Shown piece after piece: positions 26,857-34,686 of a stretch of 64,000 bases of DNA. Each line of letters opens with the position of its first letter. Position 1 is the first letter of the stretch. The position numbers were made by a program, and so were the translations under genes. Source of the stretch: CAYUJH01 sp964394585 (GTDB lineage Bacteria; Bacteroidota; Bacteroidia; Cytophagales; Flammeovirgaceae); assembly GCA_964394585.1 (NCBI GenBank), contig CAYMYI010000002.1, forward strand, positions 49,684-113,683, in the 5' to 3' direction. The notes under the pieces are model-generated. The model searched no databases. It was given only the letters and a program-made list of their open reading frames with translations, and was not told the DNA's origin.

Positions 26857-28449
26857 TTACATTCCTATCAATACATCGCGCAACTCTGTGGCGGCTTCCA
26901 CTTCATAGGGTACCCATCCTTCAGAACGGTTGGTAACGTTGGCTCTCCACGTCTCAAACGACTTACGCGGATTTAGAGGAGCATGTACATACTTTTCGGG
27001 AAATAAGTTATCAGTAGAAGGATTTCCTCCCCATACTGCCGACTCAACTTGTTCGGGTCTAAACCAAACTAAGAAATCTTGACGAGAACGCGAAATAGGA
27101 ATGACAATTAAACCACTAGCCACCGATTTAATATGGGTAATAAAATCGAGATGGCTTAACCCATTAGGGACGCGCGTTTTAACGGTATCGGCTAAGTTGT
27201 TAGTATAGATTAATCCCTGAGGATCCTTACGATATACGATGCCTTTGGCTTCGTCGCAAATTATAGATACTAACGTGCGAATATCTTGTTCGGCAGGAGT
27301 AGTCCCTACGATGCGTACCTGACCTTGCTCAATGATTGCCGCTCCTGTGGCGCGTACCATGCTAAGCAAATTGTTGCCAGCGGCATACAAACTATCCAAC
27401 TTGTTGCCGCTTTGTAACGATTGCACCACCTGCTCTTTAAAACCTTGTACGGTAGCTTTGTAGGCTTCTGGATTTTCGCGGCGTTGTAACTCATCTGGAA
27501 GCACTCCTGCTACTTGTTCGCAAATTAGACGGTGTGTATATGATACCTCCGCAGGACGTTTCTTGTGGCAAGCGATTAGCGCCCAAAGCCGATCGTTAAT
27601 GGTTACAGAAAATGACATTGACGAACCGACCCCCATGTTGGTCATGTAGTCGAGGTGGCATTGTGGGCAAGAGCGAAGATTACTGGTCGACAAATCTAAA
27701 ACGCCTTCTGTATTATCCGTATCCACTCCTACAACTTTTACCGATACATCAAAAATGTGAGGTAAGTAGCGTGTAAGGTTGTCTTTGTAAAGTTTCCGCA
27801 CGGGGCCGGGCGTTTCCCAAGCCGGAAAGCAATGATGCAAGAAAGATTCAAGCTCTCCGCTGTTCGACTCGGCGATTACTTTTCCGTGGTATTGTTCGTC
27901 GTACCGATACAACATTACACGGTCGAAACCCGATATTTCGCGAATGGAGTCTACAGCTACTTGTAACAGTTCTTCTACCGTTTGCGTCTGCATAATGCTC
28001 ATAATCGCTTTTTGCGAAAGCTCGCGATATACTTCTGAGTTGTCGCGAGCACCGGGGGCAACACGCTCAATATCAAGGTATAAAAGTTGATTTTTCCGAT
28101 GAAGAATTACATCGAAAGGTTTCCCATTAATCGTTATGCGCACAGGGTTCACCATTTTGAAATTTTGGCTACTCACATGCTTTTGTAATTGCTGAAAAGC
28201 TTCCATTGGAAGTGCTTCCGACAAGCGCTTACCCAGCATGTTTTCGTGGGGAATACCCATCAGCTTATTTGTATTGGTGCTGATGTACTTTATGGTAAGA
28301 TCGGGCTCGCTAAGTGCCATGAGCACTCCATACGACTGGGTAGTACCAGGCGCATGCATGACGGATAAATTCCCACAACGTTTAATTACTTCGTGGTTGT
28401 CGGTGTCTTCGTGGGGTAATACTTGAGATATAAATAGACCTGTGGACAT
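26857..28449 (-). CDS. Bacteriophytochrome photosensory core (PAS-GAF-PHY) without output domain
   Basis: The 530-residue protein is a phytochrome sensor: PAS (about 25-125), GAF (145-315) and PHY (330-525). Cys25 sits at the usual biliverdin-attachment place, and H265 aligns with the conserved GAF His near the chromophore; the PHY tongue carries the PRxSF motif (PRKSF, 494-498) and WGGNP. The normal PASDIP motif, whose Asp contacts the bilin, reads PAWETP (Glu212), and the usual IQPHG after Cys is TQSYG, so spectral behaviour may be unusual. The protein ends right after PHY: no histidine kinase, GGDEF or other output is present, so it should signal through partner proteins. It begins the gene series containing two STAS-like proteins and two heme oxygenases. 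Confidence 0.88.
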   Translation of the reverse strand: MSTGLFISQVLPHEDTDNHEVIKRCGNLSVMHAPGTTQSYGVLMALSEPDLTIKYISTNTNKLMGIPHENMLGKRLSEALPMEAFQQLQKHVSSQNFKMVNPVRITINGKPFDVILHRKNQLLYLDIERVAPGARDNSEVYRELSQKAIMSIMQTQTVEELLQVAVDSIREISGFDRVMLYRYDEQYHGKVIAESNSGELESFLHHCFPAWETPGPVRKLYKDNLTRYLPHIFDVSVKVVGVDTDNTEGVLDLSTSNLRSCPQCHLDYMTNMGVGSSMSFSVTINDRLWALIACHKKRPAEVSYTHRLICEQVAGVLPDELQRRENPEAYKATVQGFKEQVVQSLQSGNKLDSLYAAGNNLLSMVRATGAAIIEQGQVRIVGTTPAEQDIRTLVSIICDEAKGIVYRKDPQGLIYTNNLADTVKTRVPNGLSHLDFITHIKSVASGLIVIPISRSRQDFLVWFRPEQVESAVWGGNPSTDNLFPEKYVHAPLNPRKSFETWRANVTNRSEGWVPYEVEAATELRDVLIGM

Positions 28450-28541
28450 AAGGAAACAAGTTTTATTTGCTGAACTAAAATATCGTGGTGCTAGGCTGCT
28501 AAAGCTGCAGATATATCACTCGACTTTTCTTTTTACACCTG

Positions 28542-28557
28542 TAATACAAATGTATTA
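28542..28557. promoter_or_regulatory. Palindrome over a TAnnTTTG -7 element upstream of the phytochrome gene
   Basis: TAATACA and TGTATTA form a perfect seven-base inverted repeat with two bases between. On the minus strand the same bases include TACATTTG (28554-28547), an exact match to the Bacteroidota -7 consensus, 98 bases before the phytochrome start. A regulator bound here would block the promoter. No clear -33 TTTG is seen at 19 bases. Confidence 0.45.
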
Positions 28558-28569
28558 TTACTAATTACC

Positions 28570-28587
28570 AGTTGGTATAAGCCAACT
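28570..28587. promoter_or_regulatory. Second palindrome upstream of the phytochrome gene
   Basis: AGTTGG and CCAACT form a perfect six-base inverted repeat with a six-base spacer. It lies just upstream of the candidate -7 element on the minus strand, about where the -33 region would be. It could be an operator for the output-less phytochrome transcript. The evidence is symmetry and position only. Confidence 0.4.
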
Positions 28588-28684
28588 TACTCAAATGTGC
28601 TCCGTAGAACTGACGATTTTGTGTATCAGTAGAACTACTTACTATTACTACGATGCTGAATTTGCCTTTATTTTATGAAGCAAT

Positions 28685-29014
28685 TCAAGACTTCAATTTT
28701 TCATTTTGCCGATGCCGTTCTGCATCGCGTTTGGTTTTTTTTGCCAAGTTGCGGTCCAACGCTTCGGTTAAGTTCACATCGGTTTGGTTTGCTAGGCAAA
28801 TCAACACGAAAAGCACATCTGCCATTTCATCGGCTAGGTTTACAGCCTCATCCGATTTCTTGAACGATTGTTCTCCGTACTGCCTTGCTATAATACGAGC
28901 AACCTCACCCACTTCTTCACTAAGGATTGCCATGTTGGTTAACTCATTAAAGTACCGGATACCGGTGGTTGTAATCCATTCGTCAACAAGTTTTTGCGCT
29001 TCTTCAATGGTCAT
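28685..29014 (-). CDS. MazG-like nucleotide pyrophosphohydrolase
   Basis: The 109-residue protein carries the MazG-type metal motif: SEEVGEVARIIAR (EExxE, near residues 32-44) and LADEMADVLFVLICLAN (ExxD, near 60-76). Single-domain members hydrolyse (d)NTPs to monophosphate and pyrophosphate and are thought to clean nucleotide pools; several act on dUTP, dCTP or modified bases. The ATG overlaps the TGA of the upstream phytochrome kinase gene (ATGA, 29011-29014), so translation is probably coupled. Why a MazG protein is cotranscribed with a phytochrome kinase is unclear. Confidence 0.88.
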   Translation of the reverse strand: MTIEEAQKLVDEWITTTGIRYFNELTNMAILSEEVGEVARIIARQYGEQSFKKSDEAVNLADEMADVLFVLICLANQTDVNLTEALDRNLAKKTKRDAERHRQNEKLKS

Positions 29015-32000
29015 ATATTTTTAGTTAAATTAGGGATTGTAAATTTGAAAATCGTTTCTTTTCGAGGTGCCGATTGTAGCGTAATATTGCCTCCAAGCTT
29101 TTGTATAGTTTCTTTCACAATGTACAAACCAATGCCCGAGCCCGGTTTTTGGTTACTTGCTCGAAAGAACATATCAAATATTCGTTTTTGATAGGGCTCT
29201 GGAATTCCAATGCCGTTATCGATGATACTCACGGTTGCTTCGCTCGGTTCTACCTGTACATGCACTTTTACGTACGATTCTGACCCGTTACTTAAATTGG
29301 CATAATTCAATGCATTTGAAATTAGGTTGGATAACACAATCTTCAGCCGAAGTACATCGCTTTGAAACGTTATATCTTCACCGTTCACCACAATTTCGGT
29401 TTGTATTTGCGAAGTTTCAGGTAAAAATTTATACAATTTAAATATTTCTTCGATAACAGTATGCCAATGTATGGTGTCCCTAGAAAGCTCAAGGCGGTTG
29501 TTACGCGAGTAATCTACGATATCATTAATGAACTTATCGAGTCGTTCTAAACTTTCTTTTTGAAGTTGTACGTAATAATTAACCGCCTTTCTGTCTTCCT
29601 CGTGATTGATAAGTTCAATAAGGCCTAAGCTTGAGGCAATTGGCGAACGTAAATCGTGTGATACGCTGTAGACAAAATGATCTAGCTCTTCGTTCGCTTT
29701 TAGAAGATTTTCGTTAATGTGCTCAAGCCGTTTTTGGGCGCGTTTGCGTTCTTCGATATTTCTGGTAACCGATTGCACCTGCTCGGTTTCTTTACCATCT
29801 TTCTTCACAATTTGAAAGGTGGTTTCTACCCACAGGTAAGTGCCATTTTTATGGCGAATCTGATACTCAACCGAATGCGTTAAATGTTGCCGAACAAAGC
29901 TGATAAAATCGTTCCCATAAATTCGCTCCTGAAAGTCGGGGTGCAGTAAATCGAGTAAGGTAACTTCTTTCATTTGGTAAGCGTCGTACCCTAATACGGT
30001 TTCCACTGCTGGGGAAATGTATGCAAAAGACCCATCTTTTTCTTGGAGGGCGATGATATCTTGCGAGTTCTCCGAAATGAGCCTGAATTGCTCTTCGTTT
30101 TCGGCAATAGCTTGGTTTACTAGTTTCTGGTTGGTAATATCGGTTTGTACCGAAAAGAAGCGTAAATCTCCATACGTATCGGTATAGGGCTGTACGTGCA
30201 AGTTTACCCAATACTTTCGCCCCGATTTGTGGTAGTTGAGGATTTCTACTTCAAACTCTTCGCGTTGCTGAATTTTTTGCTGCATGAACGCGATTGTTTT
30301 TCGGTCGGTCTCAGGCCCTTGGAGAAACATACCTGGGACTTTCCCACGCACTTCTTCGGAACAATAGCCCGTATTTTCAGTAAAAGCAGTATTTACCCAC
30401 AAAATTCTTTCGTGCTCGTCGGTAATAATCACGCCACTGTGGGTATTACGTGCTACTAGGGCAAGGTTATGTACCGTATCTTCCGCCGTTTTGCGGCGTG
30501 TGATATTCTGGATATCGCACCCAATCGAGCCGATAATGCCATTTGCCTCGTAGATTGGATATATATGATACTTGAACCAAGCTAATTTACCCCGTATTGG
30601 TTGTTTAATTTCACTCACAGCCTTTTCGCCTTGAAAGGCTCGCAGGCAATTTTGGCGTATAACTTCTTGTTTTTGGGCTTCAAAAAGCTGTAAAAACGAA
30701 GAACCTAGCTGAATGCCCTGCTCAAAATATGTTTTTGCAGGTTTATTAAAAGAGATAATGCAGTACTCTTCGTTAATAACGAGCGTACCAATACGGCTGC
30801 GCTTTTCCCCGGAAGCCTCCATTTCTATATGCTTAGAAGCATCCGATAGCTTTTCAATAATTTCCTCTTGGAAATCGTGTGTTTGACGTAGTTCTTCCTC
30901 CGCAGCTTGGAGTTCTTCCACTAGCTGTTGCTGCGCTTCTAACGATTCTTGCAGCTTGTAGTTTACTTCTTGCAACTGTTGGTTTGCTGCAATTACGAAG
31001 TTGGTAATATCTTTTTGGAAACGCTTAGCAATTTCGATTTCGCTAGGTTCCCACGCTGCAGAGTAGCCTCGGGTAAGTTCTATCCATCGGTCAAAAGAGC
31101 GCCGCGGATGTAGGTGTGGTTGGGAGGCGATGCGCTTTTCCGGATTATGAGGGTTGCCTGCCCAAATGGTTTCGTGGATAATTTCGGGTTTAAACCATAA
31201 GAGGCAGGCTTCGTGGATATCTGCAATACGCAGGAACATCAGCCCACTTGCCACCGATTTGTAAGCTCTCGAAGGCGAAAAATGATGGGAGAGATGGTCG
31301 GTGTAAAACAAAGAACTCATTTTTTTTTGCTGAAAGAGCCATTGCAACAAAGTTTCGGTTTGAGCCCGACTTGGCGTTTTTCCTTCCAAATAGAGTTGCC
31401 CATGCCAATACACCGCAGCTCCATCGGCGTTGTTCATATCAACTACAGAATAGATGCCTTGGGTAAGCCCTTCCCACAAATCGTAATGGGCAGTCATTTG
31501 ATGGAGCAAACCATTGCGGGCATCGTCAAAAATAGTTGAGAGTTGTTCGTTGGTTTCCTCTCGCTCTACTTGTAGTTGTGCACAAAAGTAGCGAGTAAGC
31601 ATCTGGGCGGTTTCGCGGCGTGCTAAGCTCAAGGCTTTAGCCTCAAAATGATGGCAGGCAGCAATACCCCAAAGTTTGTTTTGAAATACGATCGATAAGC
31701 TCAGGGAAGCGTTTACTCCCATATTTTTCAAATACTCTACGTGTAGTTCTGAAGGGTTTCGCAATACGGAACGTAACAGAGGGGTTGGTTCGTGGGTAAG
31801 AGGGTTCTCGTAGGGAAAAATGGCACAACTTTCCCCATGTACATCCGGAATGTAGCGGTAAGGGCCTTTCATCATCATTTGGCGTGCCTGTTCTGGAATG
31901 TCTTGAGGTGGAAAATGATGGTATAAAAAAGAAGGATGCCCGGGTTGTTGTAAACTCTCTGCTACTACTTGTCCTTGCCAATCTTCCTGAAATTCCATGA

Positions 32001-32487
32001 GCAAGATGCGATCGAAACCGAGGAGTTGTTGCAGTCCATCGGTAAATGCCTGATAGAGTAACGGTAGGGTAGGCATTTTTTCCATTTGTACCATATGGTG
32101 TGCCAATAATCGTTGCAAATTATCGAGCGATTCCTGCTGTTTTTCTTCTATCTCTATGAGGTAATACAAAAGAGTAGAGTGCAAACGCAGCAGCCATACG
32201 GCTTCATTTTGATAAACTTCCAAAGTTTCGCGGGGGGCATCTGAATGTAACCACTTTTGGAGTTTATTTTTTTCTGTGTGAGGGAGAATGGATTCTAGCG
32301 GTTTGCCTAGAGCTTCTGTAGCGGCACAATCGGTAAAGCGTTCTAGGTTTTCACTGGCTTGAATGATTTTTCCATCACTTTTCTGCACAACTATCAGAAT
32401 ACCATGCTGCTGTATGCGCCCAATCTTATGCAAAGGTTCGCTGGCGCAATTATCAAGATATAGCTCTATGTCGGGGTAATTGAGCAT
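29011..32487 (-). CDS. Phytochrome histidine kinase with three extra PAS domains (one LOV-like)
   Basis: The 1158-residue protein begins with a PAS-GAF-PHY core. Biliverdin-site residues are intact: Cys14 before RIQQHG, Asp196 in FPPQDIP, H249 in NPSELHVEYL, C278-H279-H280 in IAACHH, and PRRSF (461-465) in the PHY tongue. A coiled coil (about 500-550) leads to PAS1 (565-665), PAS2 (675-785) and PAS3 (798-915). PAS2 resembles LOV domains (MFLQGPETD and VQTDIT), but the photoactive Cys position is G719. HisKA has phospho-acceptor H944 (SVSHDLRSP); the HATPase domain keeps N-box, DNGIGIP and GSGIGLYIV. There is no receiver domain and no response regulator gene beside it. It is followed with a four-base overlap by a MazG-like gene. 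Red/far-red sensing is likely. Confidence 0.92.
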   Translation of the reverse strand: MLNYPDIELYLDNCASEPLHKIGRIQQHGILIVVQKSDGKIIQASENLERFTDCAATEALGKPLESILPHTEKNKLQKWLHSDAPRETLEVYQNEAVWLLRLHSTLLYYLIEIEEKQQESLDNLQRLLAHHMVQMEKMPTLPLLYQAFTDGLQQLLGFDRILLMEFQEDWQGQVVAESLQQPGHPSFLYHHFPPQDIPEQARQMMMKGPYRYIPDVHGESCAIFPYENPLTHEPTPLLRSVLRNPSELHVEYLKNMGVNASLSLSIVFQNKLWGIAACHHFEAKALSLARRETAQMLTRYFCAQLQVEREETNEQLSTIFDDARNGLLHQMTAHYDLWEGLTQGIYSVVDMNNADGAAVYWHGQLYLEGKTPSRAQTETLLQWLFQQKKMSSLFYTDHLSHHFSPSRAYKSVASGLMFLRIADIHEACLLWFKPEIIHETIWAGNPHNPEKRIASQPHLHPRRSFDRWIELTRGYSAAWEPSEIEIAKRFQKDITNFVIAANQQLQEVNYKLQESLEAQQQLVEELQAAEEELRQTHDFQEEIIEKLSDASKHIEMEASGEKRSRIGTLVINEEYCIISFNKPAKTYFEQGIQLGSSFLQLFEAQKQEVIRQNCLRAFQGEKAVSEIKQPIRGKLAWFKYHIYPIYEANGIIGSIGCDIQNITRRKTAEDTVHNLALVARNTHSGVIITDEHERILWVNTAFTENTGYCSEEVRGKVPGMFLQGPETDRKTIAFMQQKIQQREEFEVEILNYHKSGRKYWVNLHVQPYTDTYGDLRFFSVQTDITNQKLVNQAIAENEEQFRLISENSQDIIALQEKDGSFAYISPAVETVLGYDAYQMKEVTLLDLLHPDFQERIYGNDFISFVRQHLTHSVEYQIRHKNGTYLWVETTFQIVKKDGKETEQVQSVTRNIEERKRAQKRLEHINENLLKANEELDHFVYSVSHDLRSPIASSLGLIELINHEEDRKAVNYYVQLQKESLERLDKFINDIVDYSRNNRLELSRDTIHWHTVIEEIFKLYKFLPETSQIQTEIVVNGEDITFQSDVLRLKIVLSNLISNALNYANLSNGSESYVKVHVQVEPSEATVSIIDNGIGIPEPYQKRIFDMFFRASNQKPGSGIGLYIVKETIQKLGGNITLQSAPRKETIFKFTIPNLTKNI

Positions 32488-32654
32488 GGCAATTGTTAAT
32501 TATATTATGAAGTTTTATGTTGCCTAGAAAGTATAATTTGATTGAAGATATTGAATTGTCATAATATTCTTAGGAGTTATTTCATGTTTTCCTCATAAAA
32601 TATAATTATTTCTTGGTATTTTGAATAAATGTAAAAGAATTTGTTTTGAAAAAA

Positions 32655-32690
32655 TAAAAAAGGTACGCAACTCTCTGTTACGTACCTTCT
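32655..32690 (-). terminator. Rho-independent terminator of ychF
   Basis: AAGGTACG / CGTACCTT form the stem (loop of 13), followed on the minus strand by a T-rich run (TTTTTTATTTTTTC). It lies 28 bases beyond the ychF stop. Confidence 0.75.
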
Positions 32691-32715
32691 TTGCTTATGG
32701 AGTCTTGAGAGCTTG

Positions 32716-33813
32716 TTACACGTTAAAACGGAAGTGCATTACATCGCCATCGGTTACTACGTATTCTTTTCCTTCTACGCTCATTTTGCCCGCTTCTTTC
32801 ACAGCAGCCTCAGATTTGTATGTGGCAAAATCGTCGAACTTAATCACTTCTGCACGAATGAACCCTTTCTCAAAATCGGAGTGGATAACGCCAGCGGCTT
32901 GTGGGGCTTTCCAGCCTTTTTCGATTGTCCAAGCGCGCACTTCTTTTTCCCCCGCGGTAAAGTAAGTGATAAGGTTTAACAAAGCATACGAAGCGCGAAT
33001 CAGTCGGTTAAGTCCTGATTCTTCCAACGAGTATTCTTCTAAGAACAAGGCTTTTTCGTCCTCGTCGTCTAGGGCAGCAATTTGCGATTCAATGCTTGCA
33101 CAAAGCATAATTACCTGTGCGTTTTCGGCTTCAACAGTCTTTCTTAATTTCTCTACATGTTCGTTTCCATCAAGAATAGACGTTTCATCCACATTGGCAA
33201 CGTAAATTACCGGTTTAGCGGTTAGCAGGAACAAGTCGCGTACTAGTTCGGCTTCTTCGTCGGTAACTTCTAACCCACGAGCATTTTTACCTTGTTCTAA
33301 ATACGCTTTATATTTTTCGAGTACTTCGATGAGTTTTTTCTGCTCTTTATCGCCCGATTTTGCCATTTTAGCCGCACGCGCTATGCGTTTTTCTACCGAT
33401 TCCAAGTCTTTAAGTTGCAACTCAGTATCGATGATTTCTTTATCGTCGATAGGGTCAACCCTACCCGAAACGTGCACTACGTTTTCGTCTTCGAAGCAGC
33501 GAATTACGTGGATAATGGCATCTACTTCGCGGATGTTTGCCAAAAACTGATTGCCAAGCCCTTCTCCTTTACTGGCTCCTTTTACCAACCCGGCGATATC
33601 GACAAATTCAATAATAGTCGGAATCACTTTTTGGGGGTTTACCAAACTTTCTAATACGTTGAGGCGCGGATCGGGGACGGTTACAACGCCCACATTGGGT
33701 TCGATTGTACAAAACGGATAATTGGCTGCCTCTGCTTTGGCATTTGATATTGCGTTGAATAGCGTGGATTTCCCAACGTTGGGCAACCCTACGATACCAC
33801 ATTTTAAGCCCAT
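32716..33813 (-). CDS. ychF: Ribosome-binding ATPase YchF/OLA1
   Basis: The 365-residue protein begins MGLKCGIVGLPNVGKSTLFN, the YchF P-loop signature, followed by the Switch region and DIAGLVKGASKGEGLGN near residues 72-88. The G4 motif is NVDE in place of NKxD, the hallmark of YchF/OLA1 proteins that use ATP rather than GTP. The C-terminal TGS domain ends RFNV. YchF associates with ribosomes and affects translation start site choice and stress responses. Length and start are normal. It is transcribed alone, with a terminator 28 bases past its end. Confidence 0.95.
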   Translation of the reverse strand: MGLKCGIVGLPNVGKSTLFNAISNAKAEAANYPFCTIEPNVGVVTVPDPRLNVLESLVNPQKVIPTIIEFVDIAGLVKGASKGEGLGNQFLANIREVDAIIHVIRCFEDENVVHVSGRVDPIDDKEIIDTELQLKDLESVEKRIARAAKMAKSGDKEQKKLIEVLEKYKAYLEQGKNARGLEVTDEEAELVRDLFLLTAKPVIYVANVDETSILDGNEHVEKLRKTVEAENAQVIMLCASIESQIAALDDEDEKALFLEEYSLEESGLNRLIRASYALLNLITYFTAGEKEVRAWTIEKGWKAPQAAGVIHSDFEKGFIRAEVIKFDDFATYKSEAAVKEAGKMSVEGKEYVVTDGDVMHFRFNV

Positions 33814-33993
33814 AAATACTACTTTAAAATTTTAATGGAAAAATTAAGGCTGCAAAGATATACCAAGATTTATAGGATTTGAGGCTTTTCTTGATTTGAT
33901 TAACCTGATTTTTAAAGATTTACACAGGCGGATTTTCGCTAATCCTTTAGTTTCAGCACAGAGAATCCTATGAAAACTCACAATTTTGGGAGG

Positions 33994-34683
33994 TTAGCAG
34001 TTGCCTTGCTGCTGTAAATACGCAATAAGTTGGTCTGGTGGAAAGCAACTCGAAAGGGGGCACTTCCAAAAGGTACGTTGGGCATATGCCCAGGTACGTT
34101 GGGTAGCGGGCATTGCCTCAAGGCGCTTTACCAGGGTTGCTTTATCAATCCAGCCAAACAAATAGGTGTGGCGGATGTACGATTTCCCCAATATGGCATC
34201 GTAGATCGTTTCGACGTTTTTACTTTCTAACGGGATGCGTTGTGCTTGTAGCCAAGTGTCTTTTTGTTTGCGTCGGTGGTTATAAAAAATCTGTACGTGT
34301 ACATCGCCTTTAAGGTAGGCTACGGAAGGCTTCCCTCGGCAAATAAGTTTTAGATCGCGGCGAGCGAAGGCGTTTTCGAGTGTTTGGTCGGCATCGGGAA
34401 CCAGCGAGGTCTTTAGCTCAATATCCAGGCCATGGTAGGCAAAGTCGATATCAATATTGGCACCGTCGGGTATATAATTGCGCGTGGTTACGTCAATGCC
34501 TTGAGACCGAAACCAGTTTTTTAAAGCGATTTCCCCTACATAGCCTCGCAACTTACTATCGAATGCCACGTTGGGCGAGCGGTGTCGCAGATTGTCTATA
34601 AAATGATGAGCTAACGCTTGCTGAATGGCTTGTTTTACGTCGGCTTCGGTAACGGGCAACGCTATGGTTTCGTGGAATTGCAT
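33994..34683 (-). CDS. Probable PD-(D/E)XK restriction endonuclease
   Basis: The 229-residue protein directly follows the DNA methyltransferase gene (three bases between stop and start), the usual position for a cognate restriction enzyme. Its fold signals fit PD-(D/E)XK nucleases: GYVGEIALKNWFRSQG (47-62), then D80 and, nine residues on, E89-x-K91 in IDFAYHGLDIELKTS. The size is small, as for many type II enzymes, whereas a type III Res subunit would be about 900 residues. The C-terminus has Trp- and Cys-containing segments of unknown role (WKCPLSSCFPP). I do not recognise the specificity. The call rests on context plus the nuclease motif. Confidence 0.72.
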   Translation of the reverse strand: MQFHETIALPVTEADVKQAIQQALAHHFIDNLRHRSPNVAFDSKLRGYVGEIALKNWFRSQGIDVTTRNYIPDGANIDIDFAYHGLDIELKTSLVPDADQTLENAFARRDLKLICRGKPSVAYLKGDVHVQIFYNHRRKQKDTWLQAQRIPLESKNVETIYDAILGKSYIRHTYLFGWIDKATLVKRLEAMPATQRTWAYAQRTFWKCPLSSCFPPDQLIAYLQQQGNC

Positions 34684-34686
34684 GGC

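Noticed and set aside
30850..31000. Gln/Glu-rich part of the phytochrome kinase as a DNA tandem repeat
   Set aside because: The residues form a coiled coil between PHY and PAS1; the DNA copies are not regular repeats.
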